From NCBI GenBank assembly GCA_028386065.3, contig JAKUCV010005750.1, positions 312,944-376,943 on the forward strand: DNA of 64,000 nt, written 5' to 3'. The notes under the pieces were generated by a model. It was not told the origin of the DNA and ran no database searches. It worked only from the letters and a program-made list of their open reading frames with translations. Shown here one piece after another: positions 30,315-45,714 of this stretch. Made by a program: the position numbers and the translations under genes. The stretch's first letter is position 1. The number at the start of each line of letters is the position of its first letter. This DNA comes from Turnera subulata. Lineage: Eukaryota; Streptophyta; Magnoliopsida; Malpighiales; Passifloraceae.

Positions 30315-33300
30315 TGCAACACCCCGACTACTGATTACCCAATACACAGTATCTACCGAACAACAGTGTCGACGCGTGGCACAAATAGTAAATACAATAG
30401 GAAATCCGGCCCAACGGCCCAACGATAATATCAATCACCCGACCTCGGGTACAATAACAACAATAGCACAGCAGAAGCAATTTTTAATTATCACAGCAAA
30501 AGCATGAACCGACTCGACGCAAAACTATGGATCCAGATCCGTCGAAGGAGATGCCACAGCCTGCCATGATGCATACCTGCACAAGGAACAACGTAGCCTG
30601 CCGATGGGGCAGGTCAGGGGTGAGATTTTCCATAATCTCACCAACACGTAACCCTTGATGAACAACATAGCATATATTTAACAGTCAAGAGCACATCCAT
30701 ATGGCATACGAGTAGTGAACAGAACACTGTACAAATACAGTCATAAAGAACAATGCGGACTATGCAAATGTCCACCCCATCGACTATGCAATGCACTGAC
30801 CAACTAATACTGACTGTACCATACACTAGTGCCCGACCAGGACACCTCAACTCAACTACATATTGGGTAACCGACCCAGTCTCAACAGACGATACAACAC
30901 ACACTCTATAGAGGTTCCTCATTGTATGATAACATACCGTTACTGTGCTTGTCGATCATCTAACCCGGTACCAAACATTCTCAAAATCACGTGAGCCTCG
31001 CTGACCGGGTAGCCGGCAACCTGCACAGACCATACCCAATCAACATAACAAACCGGTCCCCGGATAGAATCACAACACAGCAACAGCAACAGTAGCCACC
31101 ACAGCAACTCGCAACCACAACAATAATCCTCATTAAGTTTAAACATAACCTTAGAAATAACCATCATCCAACCGTTGACCACAGCCGACAACCAACATAT
31201 CTCAATATTTGATCATAAACGACAAGTGATTCTCATCTGACAATTATCAAAAGAAACTGACAACCAACAAAGGACAACTGGCAACCGATGCCAACAACAA
31301 TAGATTACTCACGACCAACGACAACATCTAACACCCGCAAACCGGCAACCTATGCCGACCACGGTCAACCGACTATACTGACAACCTCCCAGGGTATGAT
31401 CATGAGACAACATGCATATGAACATATCACATCCCAACCCATCAAAGCAATCTCAGCAACGTGCAAATATTCACAACAAATATCACCAAATATCACAAAG
31501 AAGTCAACAACAATAAACCATAAGACGCAACGGAACCTATGTAGTTCCAAGACCAACCATCCCGGCTATCACGGGTGGAATGACGTATATGCAACCTCAC
31601 CTGGTATTCCTTGAAAGCTGGTATCTGATCAAGCCTTGATATCCCTATACCATATCAACACATATAATCACAAATAATGCACATTGAAGAATGCAATGCA
31701 TGTGGTTGATTATTAATTCATCGTGTTGCTTAATCACATCGATGTTCCAAGTCCGTTTCCGTTATACGTTGCTTTTACGGCTGTAAAATAATTATAACTC
31801 ATAAAAATAATCATAGCGAAAATATAATATAATGTAAATGGTATTTCATAAAATAATTATCCCTGATAAAAGTAGTAATAAATATATATGCATTTAATAA
31901 TCAAAGTATATAAATTTGTGAGGATAACGAAATACAAAAATAATGTACCAAACAACAATTTTGTTAACTAAAACTGTTTAAATAAAATAAAAAGAAATAG
32001 TACCATTGATAATAATTTAGCTTAGCCGATCGTATTTTATAAAATAACTGTATTGTAATGTTGTAAAAGTGATAATTATAATTTCATATATACTTATATA
32101 CCGATAATTATAAAATAACAAAAATAATAAAATTAACGAGTGAATGACTGTTAGTAAAGTAATGTGAGTATTTTATCAAAGTAATTCCACTATAAGATAT
32201 AATGTAGCCATAAAATGATTTCTATGGTTTATATAATAGGCCTTATAAATACAAAATTATTTATAGTGAATTATATTTGTAATCAGGACAAATTATGACC
32301 CGCATTTATATATAGGTGTATTTTTATATATATATGTTAAAAGAAGTATCTATTGTAAAACATATATATGCATATAATTAGTAAATCACATATAACCGTA
32401 AATATAAGTACATATATAAAATCAAGTATGATGATAGTGTAGTATTATTTCATTCAGTGAGATAATTGTTATACGATTTACATATATATATATATGTTTA
32501 TATATACGTATATAAGAGTGAAATCAGTAAATAAGATTTGGGTTTAACATTATTTAGCCCAAAACAAATAAAATAACATAATTGAGATATGCTCACATTT
32601 ATATGAGATCTTTATAATTTTAACCCAATTTAAACGTAATCAAAGAAATTCTGAAAATTAGGCTCGGTAGGTCTTCACGAGCGTTTAGCCCACGGAGGAT
32701 AAATCTGTTAACGATATAATTCGAGAATTAAAAGACATAATTAAAATAAATAGCATCATGGGCCTTTTATTAATCAGCCCAGATAAAATTAAACAACTGA
32801 AAATTAATATTCCTTTCTAACAGCCCAATTGGAATAATAAAATTAAAAGCATAATTAAAAATAAAACAAGGTATAAAATTAAAATCGTAGGTAAAAATTG
32901 ATTTAATTGTTCGTTTAATTAACGTCTTTTTAATGTCCGGGTTTGTTATCGTGGCTCGGGTTCGTTAATATGCATATGTCCAAAGGTCCGTGAATGAGTC
33001 CAAAAGGGTCAAGGGTTTACCCACAGTCCATTTCCGGGTTCGCCGGAAAAATTCCGGGACACCGGAAACTCGTCGGATTCCGGCCAGGTACTGTTCACGA
33101 TGGCAATAAAGCATCCCCAAATATCCAGTCCGCGGTCCATCAACACACCATAGCAACCAACACCCGATTACAAGCGCACAAGCCCACAATCAAATGCACA
33201 AAACAACCAAGACAACTAATCAATTCAATCCGACGGAGGTTGATTCAAAAAAAAGAAGGAAAATGCGAAAGGGGAGGGAAAGGGTCGTCGCAGTGACTTA

Positions 33301-34555
33301 CCCACACCACACCGCTGTCCCCGGTGATAAGGAAAGGAGCGGCGGCCGTGAGGCAAAGGAGAGAGGAAAATGACGAAGAGAGCAAAGAGGGGTCGGCTTC
33401 CCTGTACGCGGTGGCGGTCCTCTACAACGGCGGCGTTGTCCTTGCATCCGTTGCAGCGATTGAGGCGGAGGAGGCGCGGCGAAGACCCGGCTGCGAGGGC
33501 AACTGAGCCCGGGGTGAGGCCTTGCTGTAGAGGAGGACGGCTTCGGCTGGCTGGCGACGCGGCGTCGCAGTGGAGGCTCGCTACTGCGGTTGCTGCGGGG
33601 AGGAGCGCTGGAGTCGTCGCGGGAAAGAAGAAGGAAGGAGCAACGCGTTGGCGGTGAGCAGCTTCTGGTGGAAGGGAAGAAGGAAGAGGAGGAGAGGAAA
33701 GCGAAAGAGATGGAAGGAGAAGGTGGGTGAGGGCGGTGGTGTGTACCCGGGTGAGAAGAAGAGAAGAAGATAAGGGAGAAGGGAATTATTGAGGGAGAAG
33801 ATGGAAGAGAGAATTGCAGGGGATTTGGTAGAGAGGAGATAGATTGGTGGGTGTATGGTGCTGGGGAAAAGGAGAAGATAATGTGAAAGGAGAAAAGGAA
33901 GAAGACGAAGAAAAAGGAGAAAAGAAATGAAGGGGAAGAAAGAAAAGAAAAGAAAGGAAGAAAAAAATTAGGCAGAAAATGACGTGTTGTCGGGTGAATT
34001 ATTGATGTCTTGCCGATATCAAAACGACGTCGTTTTGGACGTCCCCAAACTCAGTCAGCTGCCTTGGTCAAAACGCAGGGCTTTGTGTGTTTTATGTTTT
34101 GGGTAGGACAAAACTACGTCGTATCGGTCAATACTACACCCAACCTTGTGTTTAATATTTTAACTTAATCTTTGTAAAACTTAAGCATAATTTAACAATT
34201 ATTCTTTTATAAAATTCAAAGTAAATCTCCAAATATTAATTTATTAAATATCATAGAAATAAAAGTAATTTCTTTTTAGATTATAATTAGAAAATTGTTG
34301 CACCAAAAATATCCTGGCAAAATAATAATAGTAAGAAAAGTATTATCATTAATGATGATTAGGAAAATAGGAATGTTAATGGTAAAAATAATAACAAGAA
34401 TAATAATTTTGAGAGTAATAAAAATAATAGTGAAAATAATAAAAATTGACTTGGAATGGTAAAATTCTTGATTAACCGCGATAAAATTTTATTAGCCACC
34501 GTAAAAGTTGAAACAACTTGGTAATAATCACGAAAATTTTACCCGGGTCGTTACA
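30315..34555 (-). mobile_element. 3' LTR of family B element
   Basis: 4241 bp. In element sense: AT-rich start, the palindrome AAAACGACGTCGTTTT at 34021-34036, a pyrimidine-rich tract (purine on plus, about 33650-33965), a GC-rich block (33240-33640), a strong splice-donor-like site GTGTGGGTAAGT at about 33296-33306, a very AT-rich middle (31690-32900), and a conserved end (30315-30620). Frames in the GC-rich block are present in both LTRs but show no domain. Confidence 0.88.
34021..34036. repeat. 16-bp perfect palindrome AAAACGACGTCGTTTT
   Basis: Perfect inverted repeat in the U3 part of the family B 3' LTR. The 5' LTR has AAAATGACGTCGTTTT at 39270-39285, and a similar AAAATGGCGTCGTTTT occurs at 751-766. 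The core GACGTC is a bZIP/CRE-type site. Confidence 0.75.
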
Positions 34556-35598
34556 TTCTACCCTCCTTAAAGGAATTTCGTCTCCGAAATTCATAACGTA
34601 ATCCACCAAACCCAGAAACCTCAATACATAGTTATCATAATCATCAATCCTTCCACAGTTCTTCAATTCTGTGAACTCCAAATTATCACCCATGAATCAC
34701 AATTAAATTCTCCAAATAATTTTTTTTTTATACTTCCCAACCATGTCAAATCATTACCTCAAGATTTATTACTATCATAACCATCCATCAAATAATATTT
34801 CTCTTCTAAATCCACCGAAACTAGCAAAGATCATAACTTCGATTGGCTCTTTAAATTATCCCTCAAATCGTTAAATCATCAAACCTTTTTTTTTTTTAAG
34901 ATTGGATCGCCAAAATCATCAAATCATCAACCCATTCCTTAAAAAAAAACTGAATCACCTCCAAAATCATAGAATTTTCCAAGAATATTTATCCTTTTTT
35001 TTTCACATCCTCAAGGTCATATCATATCGTATCATCATTAAAAGATATAACAACCAAAACCCAAAAAGCAGATCTTACTTGTTCTGTCGAAACTTCTGAT
35101 GCACGGGTACCACAAGGTAGGCTTCTTTGCCTTCTCAAGATCCCTTATCTCCCAGTTCTTCCCGGGCAACGACCATGTTTGGACTTTATAATAAAATTTT
35201 TAAAGACTTTTCATCATCAAAATCGTAATAGTTAAATAAAACTTGCCAAAAACAGCGGTTACATCTTACAAACATATTTAACCCACAGCCTAAGCTGTAA
35301 ATGTCACTTTGTCAAAACTCATCCTTTTGAAACTTATCTTTCCAAAACTTCGGATCAACAAAACAACAACATTTTAAAGTACTGAAATACGAATAACTTG
35401 TCGTCCAAAACACATTTATGAGAAAGAATACTCACATGCAAATGTTCTGCAGCAAGCTGACGTCCCTTGACTGGATCCATTATGCACTAACCATATGAAT
35501 ATGCATGAAATTATGATAATCATGTGGAGCGAGCTATGCACAAGAAACAGGCACAACAAACAACACCCAAGGACCTACCGCCTGTTCTGCTACCAAAA
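34556..35598 (-). mobile_element. Interior of family B element
   Basis: 1043 bp. The PBS is at 35598-35581 on the minus strand (TTTTGGTAGCAGAACAGG) and the polypurine tract at 34573-34556 (AAGGAGGGTAGAA after GACGAAATTCC). Between them is a gag-start vestige, then AT-rich sequence with no gene. A short plus frame at 34902-35099 is composition only. Confidence 0.82.
35355..35480 (-). pseudogene. gag-start vestige in family B
   Basis: A 41-codon frame starting MDPVKGRQLAAEHLHV. Its first nine residues are identical to those of the 38-codon frame at 59092 in family C, at the same distance range from the PBS. After residue 9 the two diverge. A splice-donor-like CATGTGAGTATT follows residue 15. 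I read this as the retained start of a lost gag gene; it could also be kept for packaging or translation reasons. Confidence 0.6.
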
Positions 35599-38500
35599 TA
35601 AAACTCCCCGACTACTGATTACCCAATACACAGTATCTACCGAACAACAGTGCCGACACGTGGCACAAATAGTAAATACAATAGGAAATCCGGCCCAACG
35701 GCCCAACGATAATATCAATCACCCGACCTCGGGTACAATAACAACAACAGCACAGCGGAAGCAATTTTTAATTATCACAGCAAAAGCATGAACCGACTCG
35801 ACGCAAAACTATGGATCCAGATCCGTTGGAGGAGATGTCGCAGCCTGCCATGATGCATACCTGCACAAGGAACAACGTAGCCTGCCGATGGGGCAGGTGA
35901 GGGGTGAGATTTTCCATAATCTCACTGACACGTAACCCATGATGAACAACATAGTATAAATTTAACAATCAAGAGCACATCAATACGACATACGAGTAGT
36001 GAATAGAACACTGAACAAATACAGTCATAAAGAACAATGCGGACTATGCAAATGTCCACCCCATCGACTATGCAATGGACTGACCAACTAATACTGACTG
36101 TACCATACACTAGTGCCCGACCAGGACACCTCAACTCAACTACATATTGGGTAACCGACCCAGTCTCAACAGACGATACAACACACACTCTACAGAGGTT
36201 CCTCATTGTATGGTAACATACCGTTACTATGCTTGCCGATCATCTAACCCGGTACCAAACATTCTCAAAATCACGTGAGCCTCGCTCACCGGGTAGCCGG
36301 CAACCTGCACGGACCATACCCAATCAACATCACAAACCGGTCCCCGGATAGAATCACAACACAGCAACAACAACAGTAGCCACCACAGCAACTCGCAACC
36401 ACAACAATAATCCTCATTAAGTTTAAACATAACCTTAGAAATAACGATCATCCAACCGTCGACCACAGCCGACAACCAACATATCTCAATATTCGATCAT
36501 AAACGAAAAGTGATACTCATCTGACAATTATCAAAAGAAACCAACAACCAACAAAGGACAACTGGCAACCGATGCCAACAACAATAGATTACTCATGACC
36601 AACGTCAACTTCTAACACCCGCAAACCGACAACCTATGCCGACCATGGTCAACCGACTATACTGACAACCTCCCAGGATATGATCATGAGACAACATGCA
36701 TATGAACATATTACATCCCACCCCAGCAATGCAATCTCAGCAACGTGCAAATATTCACAACAAATATCACAAAGAAGTCAACAACAATAAGCCATAAGAT
36801 GCAACATAACCTATGTAGTTCCAAGACCAACCATCCCGGCTATCACGAGTGGAATGACGTATATGCAACCTCACCTGATATTCCTTGAAAGCTGGTATCT
36901 GATCAAGCCTTGATATCCCTATACCATATCAACACATATGATCACAAATAATGCACATTGAAGAATGCAATGCATGTGGTTGATTATTAATTCATCGTGT
37001 TGCTTAATCACATCGATGTTCCAAGTCCGTTTCCGTTATACGTTGCTTTTACGGCTGTAAAATAATTATAACTCATAAAAATAATCATAGCGAAAATATA
37101 ATATAATGTAAATGGTATTTCATAAAATAATTATCCCTGATAAAAGTAGTAATAAATATATATGAATTTAATAATCAAAGTTTATAAATTTGTGAGGATA
37201 ACGAAATACAAAAATAATGTACCAAACAACAATTTTGTTAACTAAAACTGTTTAAATAAAATAAAAAGAAATAGTACCATTGATAATAATTTAGCTTAGC
37301 CGATCGTATTTTATAAAATAACTGTATTGTAATGTTGTAAAAGTGATAATTATAATTTCATATATACTTATATACTGATAATTATAAAATAACAAAAATA
37401 ATAAAATTAACGAGTGAATGACTGTTAGTAAAGTAATGTGAGTATTTTATCAAAGTAATTCCACTATAAGATATAATGTAGCCATAAAATGATTTCTATA
37501 GTTTATATAATAGGCCTTATAAATACAAAATTATTTATAGTGAATTATATTTGTAATCAGGACAAATTATGACCCGCATTTATATATAGGTGTATTTTTA
37601 TATATATATGTTAAAAGAAGTATCTATTGTAAAACATATATATGCATATAATTAGTAAATCACATATAATCGTAAATATAAGTACATATATAAAATCAAG
37701 TAAGATGATAGTGTAGTATTATTTCATTCAGTGAGATAATTGTAATACGATTTACATATATATATATATATATATATATGTTTATATATACGTATATAAG
37801 AGTGAAATCAGTAAATACGATTTGGGTTTAACATTATTTAGCCCAAAACAAATAAAATAACATAATTGAGATATGCTCACATTTATATGAGATCTTTGTA
37901 ATTTTAACTCAATTTAACGTAATCAAAGAAATTCCGGAAATTAGGCTCGGTAGGCCTTCACGAGCGTCTAGCCCACGGAGGATAAATCTGTTCACAATAT
38001 AATTCGAGAATTAAAAGACATAATTAAAATAAATAGCATCATGGGCCTTTTATTAATTAGCCCAGATAAAATTAAACAACTGAAAATTAATATTCCTTTC
38101 TAACAGTCCATTTGGAATAATAAAATTAAAAGCATAATTAAAAATAAAACAAGGTATAAAATTAAAATCGTAGGTAAAAATTAATTTAATTGTTCGTTTA
38201 ATTAACGTCTTTTTAATGTCTGGGTTTGTTATCGTGGCTAGGGTTCATTATTATGCATATGTCCAAAGGTCCGTGAATGAGTCCAAAAGGGTCAAGGGTT
38301 TACCCACAGTCCATTTCCGGGTTCGCCGGAAAAATCCCGGCACACCGGAAACTCGTCGGATTGCGGCCAGGTACTGTTCACGATGGCAACAAAGCATCCC
38401 CAAATATCCAGTCTGCGGTCCATCAACACACCATGGCAACCAACACCCGATTACAAGCGCACAAGCCCACAATCAAAAGCACAAAACAACCAAGACAACC

Positions 38501-39804
38501 AATCAATTCAATCCGACGGAGGTTGATTCAAAAGAAAGAAGGAAAACGCGAAAGGGGAGGGAAAGGGTCGTCGCCGTGACTTACCCACACCACACCGCTG
38601 TCGCCGGTGATAAGTGAAGGAGCGGCGGCCGTGAGGCAAAGGAGAGAGGAAAAGGACGATGAGAGGAAAGAGGGGTCGGCTTCCCGGTACGCGGTGGTGG
38701 TCCTCTGCAACGGCGGCATTTTTCTTGCTTCTGTTGCAGTGATTGAGGCGGAGGAGGCGCGACGAAGACCCGGCGGTGAGGGCAACTGATCCCGGGGTGA
38801 GGCCTTGCTGTAGAGGAGGACGGCTTCGGCTGGCTGGCGACGCGACATCGCGGTGGAGGCTCGCTGGTGCGGTTGCTGCGGGGAGGAGCGTCGGAGTCGT
38901 CGCGGGGAAGAAGAAGGAAGGGGGGAAGAAGGAAGAGGTGGAGAGTAAAGCGAAAGAGATGGAAGGAGAAGGTGGGTGAGGGCGGTGGTGTGTACCCGGG
39001 TGAGAAGAAGAGAAGAAGATAAGGGAGAAGGGAATTATTGAGGGAGAAGATGGAAGAGAGAATTGCAGGGGATTTGGTAGAGAGGAGATAGATTGATGGG
39101 TGTATGGTGTCGAGAAAAAGGAGAAGATAATGTGGAAGAAGAAATGGAAGAAGACGAAGAAAAAGGAGAAATGAAAGGAAGGGGAAGAAAGAAAAGAAAA
39201 GAAAGGAAGAAAAAAATTAGGCAGAAAAGGACGTGTTGTCGGGTGAATTATTGATGCCTTGCCGACATCAAAATGACGTCGTTTTGGATGTCCCCAAACT
39301 CAGTCAACTGCCTTGGTCAAAACGCAGGGCTTTGTGTGTTTTATGTTTTGGCTAGGACAAAACTACGTCGTATCGGTCAATACTACACCCAACCTTGTGT
39401 TTAATATTTTAACTTAGTCTTTCTAAAACTTAAACATAATTTAACAACTATTCTTTTATAAAATTCAAAGTAAATCTCCAAATACTAATTTATTAAATAT
39501 CATAGAAATAAAAGTAATTTCTTTTTAGATTATAATTAGAAAATTATTGCACCAAAAATATCCTGGCAAAATAATAATAGTAATAAAAGTATTATCATTA
39601 ATGATGATTAGGAAAATAGGATTATTAATGGTAAAAATAATAACAGGAATAATAATTTTAAGAGTAATAAAAATAATAGTGAATATAATAAAAATTGACT
39701 TGCAATGGTAAAATTCTTGGTTAACCGCGATAAAATTTTACTAGCCACCGTAAAAGTTAAAACAACTTAGTAAAAATCAAGAAAATTTTACCCGGGTCGT
39801 TACA
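35599..39804 (-). mobile_element. 5' LTR of family B element
   Basis: 4206 bp, nearly identical to 30315-34555. Differences include a longer (AT)n run at 37755-37790 (shorter at 32480) and small indels in the GC-rich block. The splice-donor-like site is at 38583-38584. The LTR end next to the PBS has lost the usual CA (reads TTTTA on the minus strand). Confidence 0.88.
37755..37790. repeat. (AT)n microsatellite
   Basis: A run of TA/AT dinucleotides in the family B 5' LTR, shorter in the sister LTR at about 32482, so it has grown or shrunk since insertion. Confidence 0.75.
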
Positions 39805-41403
39805 GATAAAATATACATTAATGTTTATTAAGCTAACATATGTTTTATTTCATTATTTGGGCCTTCTTATTTAATTTTAATCCAATTATGATGAGATGAT
39901 TTATTTTTGGACTAGAGATAGAATTAGAGGCCCAAGGTAATGCAATAAGAATTCTCCAGAGTTTAATTACACTTTACCTGTAGACTAATTTTGGTCCTGA
40001 TTTTCGTGAAAAATTAGAATCAAATCACCCTTTAATTGGTAATTGTGTTTTTGGTATGATTTTGCTTAAAATGAGTGTTAATGTGTAATCAATCAGTTAT
40101 GGAATGATTTAGAGGAGTAATAATCAAGTAATGGAGTGATTCTGGGTTGATTACGCGGTTGGATCAAATCAGAGCTCAATTATGGGGATTGGGGTTCGGA
40201 AAAGGAAAGAACGGGTGACACGCGGGGCAACCGGCGGTCATCTCGCGACAACCGCCAGGTGCTGGCGGACATCCACACATGACCGCCGGCCATGGCGGTC
40301 ATCAGTGCCCAGAGTCTCCGATTTTCCCGATTTTTGTTTCTAATTCGATCCTATGCAGTTTTGGACCAGATTTTCGGGCATAATCTTCACCATTAAGGAG
40401 GTCCACGCCCCTAGGCTTCCCAGAACACTATAAGTAAGACCCCTCACACACATTTCAGGGGATCAATCTCTCATTACACACACACTCCCTATAACCTTTG
40501 TTGCTTGGAGAAACTTTACTTCTCCAAGCCTAGAAATATTTTTATAGGTAGAGACTCTGGAGAAATTTCGTGGGAAAGTATCAAGAAAGAAGCCAAAAAG
40601 AGGAAATCAAGAGGAGATCAAGAGGAGGAGGCAATCAAAGGCAATCTAGGAGCCCAGAAGGTGGACAATCCGAGTAGAGGGACCTGATGCGAGCAGTTTC
40701 AGAAAATAATTTAAATCGCAAGTTCTAGAAGTCGGATTGCTATGATCTTGGACTCTCTGGAAACCTACGAGGGAGATCTACAATTTTGCTGTTGAGCCCA
40801 AAAGCTAAATCAGCCGTTCTCATTGTCTAAAATCCTGTAAAAGACGATCCATAGATTCTGTCCAACAACCGAGATAAGTGTTCTAACCCTATTTGATTAC
40901 GCACCTTATTGATTGCTACTTACTGGTAATTTGATGATTCTTTTGTTGATTATGTGATTGTTATGATGCCATGTCAAGAACTACGTGGGATTTGAACCCG
41001 GATGCCGGGGTACGTAGCTGGTCTCTAGTGGTGGAGACTCAAGCCCAAATATTTTTATTTTTCCTTTTTGTTCCTAACCTTCTCCTCCTACCCCTCCAAT
41101 TCAATGTTGTTATTTTGATGTGATTTGTTTCCACACTTGCACACCTGTACAAGGCACACTTGTACTTTATAATTGCGCAAGGTTTGGACCCAACATGGAT
41201 GGGTGCCTAACACCTTCCCATCCATGACGAACCCCGATCCCATGTCTCTGGTTCGCCATGACCACGTTGCCTAAAGGAGTCATACAAAGATTTTTCCCTT
41301 AATAAAATTTGGGTGGCGACTCCATTAATATGGGATTGACCCGAGGAAGAAGGTGCAAGGAATAAATAAGAAGGCCCAAGTGATTTTGGGTCGGGTTCTC
41401 ATA
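39805..41403 (+). mobile_element. Family A 3' LTR, second part
   Basis: Resumes after the family B insertion and runs to TCGGGTTCTCATA at 41403, where CACA has become CATA. Hairpins at 40218-40305. The TATA position reads TATAAGTA near 40430, a mutated box. No PBS follows, as expected for a 3' LTR. It is most like 3095-4198/13240-13757, so those two are probably the LTR pair of one old insertion. The 60-codon frame at 40505-40687 is LTR sequence. Confidence 0.84.
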
Positions 41404-41565
41404 GTGTCATACCATACCAAATTAGGAAGCTAATAATATGTAAGAATTTTAGCATAAAAAAAAATAGTATGTAAGAATTTTTAACTGGCTTTGGTGTTCG
41501 AAAATAGTTCAAAATTCAAGCTCAACAAAAACACTATAGGTAGCATTTGTTTATTTGCTTTTGAA

Positions 41566-44668
<3,103 letters not shown>

Positions 44669-45384
44669 CTGAAATTTTTCACCACGTTCCAATTTATTAT
44701 ACAAAAAATATTATCTATAACATTCAAAATGAATTTGTATTAACATTCTATAATAAACCAACATCTAACATTGCATTAAATATACAATACACATGTAGTT
44801 TCTTTTTCTCTTTGAAAAGATATAATTGGTATCATTATGGCTTCAATCCAAGTCTCTGACATAATAATTACATTTTGGTATCACACCATCATTAATTAGA
44901 GGAGAGATATTCCATTACAGTATAACAAACACTCTAACATGCCACATAAGAAAATCACTAGCAGAAAAACTATATATAAAAATAGACTCAATACTATGTA
45001 TGACATGATAAATAATTTTCATAAATTATAATCATTTTTCCCTCTTGATTTTTCAAGAGTAATTCAATGATATTAAAAATAACGGTGCTCAAATTATACT
45101 ATTAGCATGAATAATTATATTAAAGCTGATTAAAACTTTTAATTTTTTAAAAAAATAATTTAAAAATCTAAATTTTGAAAAGAGGGGGGAAATTTTGATC
45201 TGAAATATGATAGCTATTGAGCTTACATATACTTGTCACAATAATTCCAATATTAGTCACTTGTCACTTCTTGCGTGTCCTTAACTTTTTGTAGGCCGTT
45301 GGACTTGGAGCAAAGTACATAAAAAAGCATTATTGTTATGAATAAATTACTATAAATGTTATTATATCCGTTCGGTAAAATAGA
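44669..45384. other. AT-rich stretch upstream of the beta-glucosidase exons
   Basis: Probably the remains of the intron before the 59-bp exon. The intron 3' splice site is visible just beyond 44668 (TTTCAG on the minus strand). No GH1 exon 2 and no other gene or clear repeat seen. Confidence 0.6.
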
Positions 45385-45700
45385 TGTTGGTGTAAGGATA
45401 GGGCTATACAATTGGGCGACTTCATAATTGTACGGGTATGAGACTATATTATTAAATATTATTTTAAAGAAGTGATTTTGAAGTTGTATAGACATAGCAC
45501 TGTATAATTGAGAATAGTTTAAATTGATTGAAGGGTACTAATTATATCAATAAGGTGCATCTACTTTTTTGGTACTCATTCCATAAGAATTTCAAAGTTA
45601 AACGTGCTTGACTTGGAGCAATTCTGAGATGGGTGACCTACTGAGAAGTTTTCTTCAGAAACATGCGAGTGAGAACAAAGTATGTTGAAATTACTTTTCG
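45385..45700 (+). mobile_element. Tekay-type LTR fragment with 5S-like segment
   Basis: 45390-45545 matches 18505-18600 (GGGTATGAGACTATA, TATAATTGAGAATAG, GGGTACTAATTATATCAA). It runs into a 5S-like segment with AAAGTTAAACGTGCTTGAC at 45594-45612 and GATGGGTGACCTACTG at 45629 onward. It ends near GAACAAAGTATGTTG. No LTR terminus or interior was found, so this is a fragment, older than the copy at 17253. Confidence 0.7.
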
Positions 45701-45714
45701 GTATTTGATAAGCC

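Larger units (their letters stand above)
30315..39804 (-). mobile_element. Family B: large LTR element with 4.2-kb LTRs and a 1-kb non-coding interior
   Basis: Minus-strand order: 5' LTR 39804-35599, PBS 35598-35581, interior 35580-34574, polypurine tract, 3' LTR 34555-30315. LTR ends on the minus strand are TGTAACGACCC and a degenerate CGGGGTGTTGCA. The flanks are GAAAA (30310-30314) and GATAA (39805-39809), a likely 5-bp duplication with one change. The two LTRs are nearly identical, implying a fairly young insertion. Interior coding is limited to a gag-start vestige. Long LTRs with a non-coding interior resemble LARD-type derivatives. LTR edges and PBS type suggest descent from the Tekay/Del group; this is inference. 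Confidence 0.9.

Noticed and set aside
30638..30922. 94-codon Val/Cys-rich minus frame repeated at 35922-36206
   Set aside because: The duplication is explained by the two family B LTRs, and the content is low in charged residues with no domain.
38528..38848. 106-codon minus frame in the GC-rich block of family B
   Set aside because: The sister LTR has a different frame structure here; more likely leader sequence before a splice donor than a protein.
14342..41408. 14347-15939 and 28683-41403 as the LTR pair of one element with a target duplication
   Set aside because: The flanks GTAAG and GTGTC do not match, and the sequence of 39805-41403 is closer to 3095-4198 than to 14568-15939.
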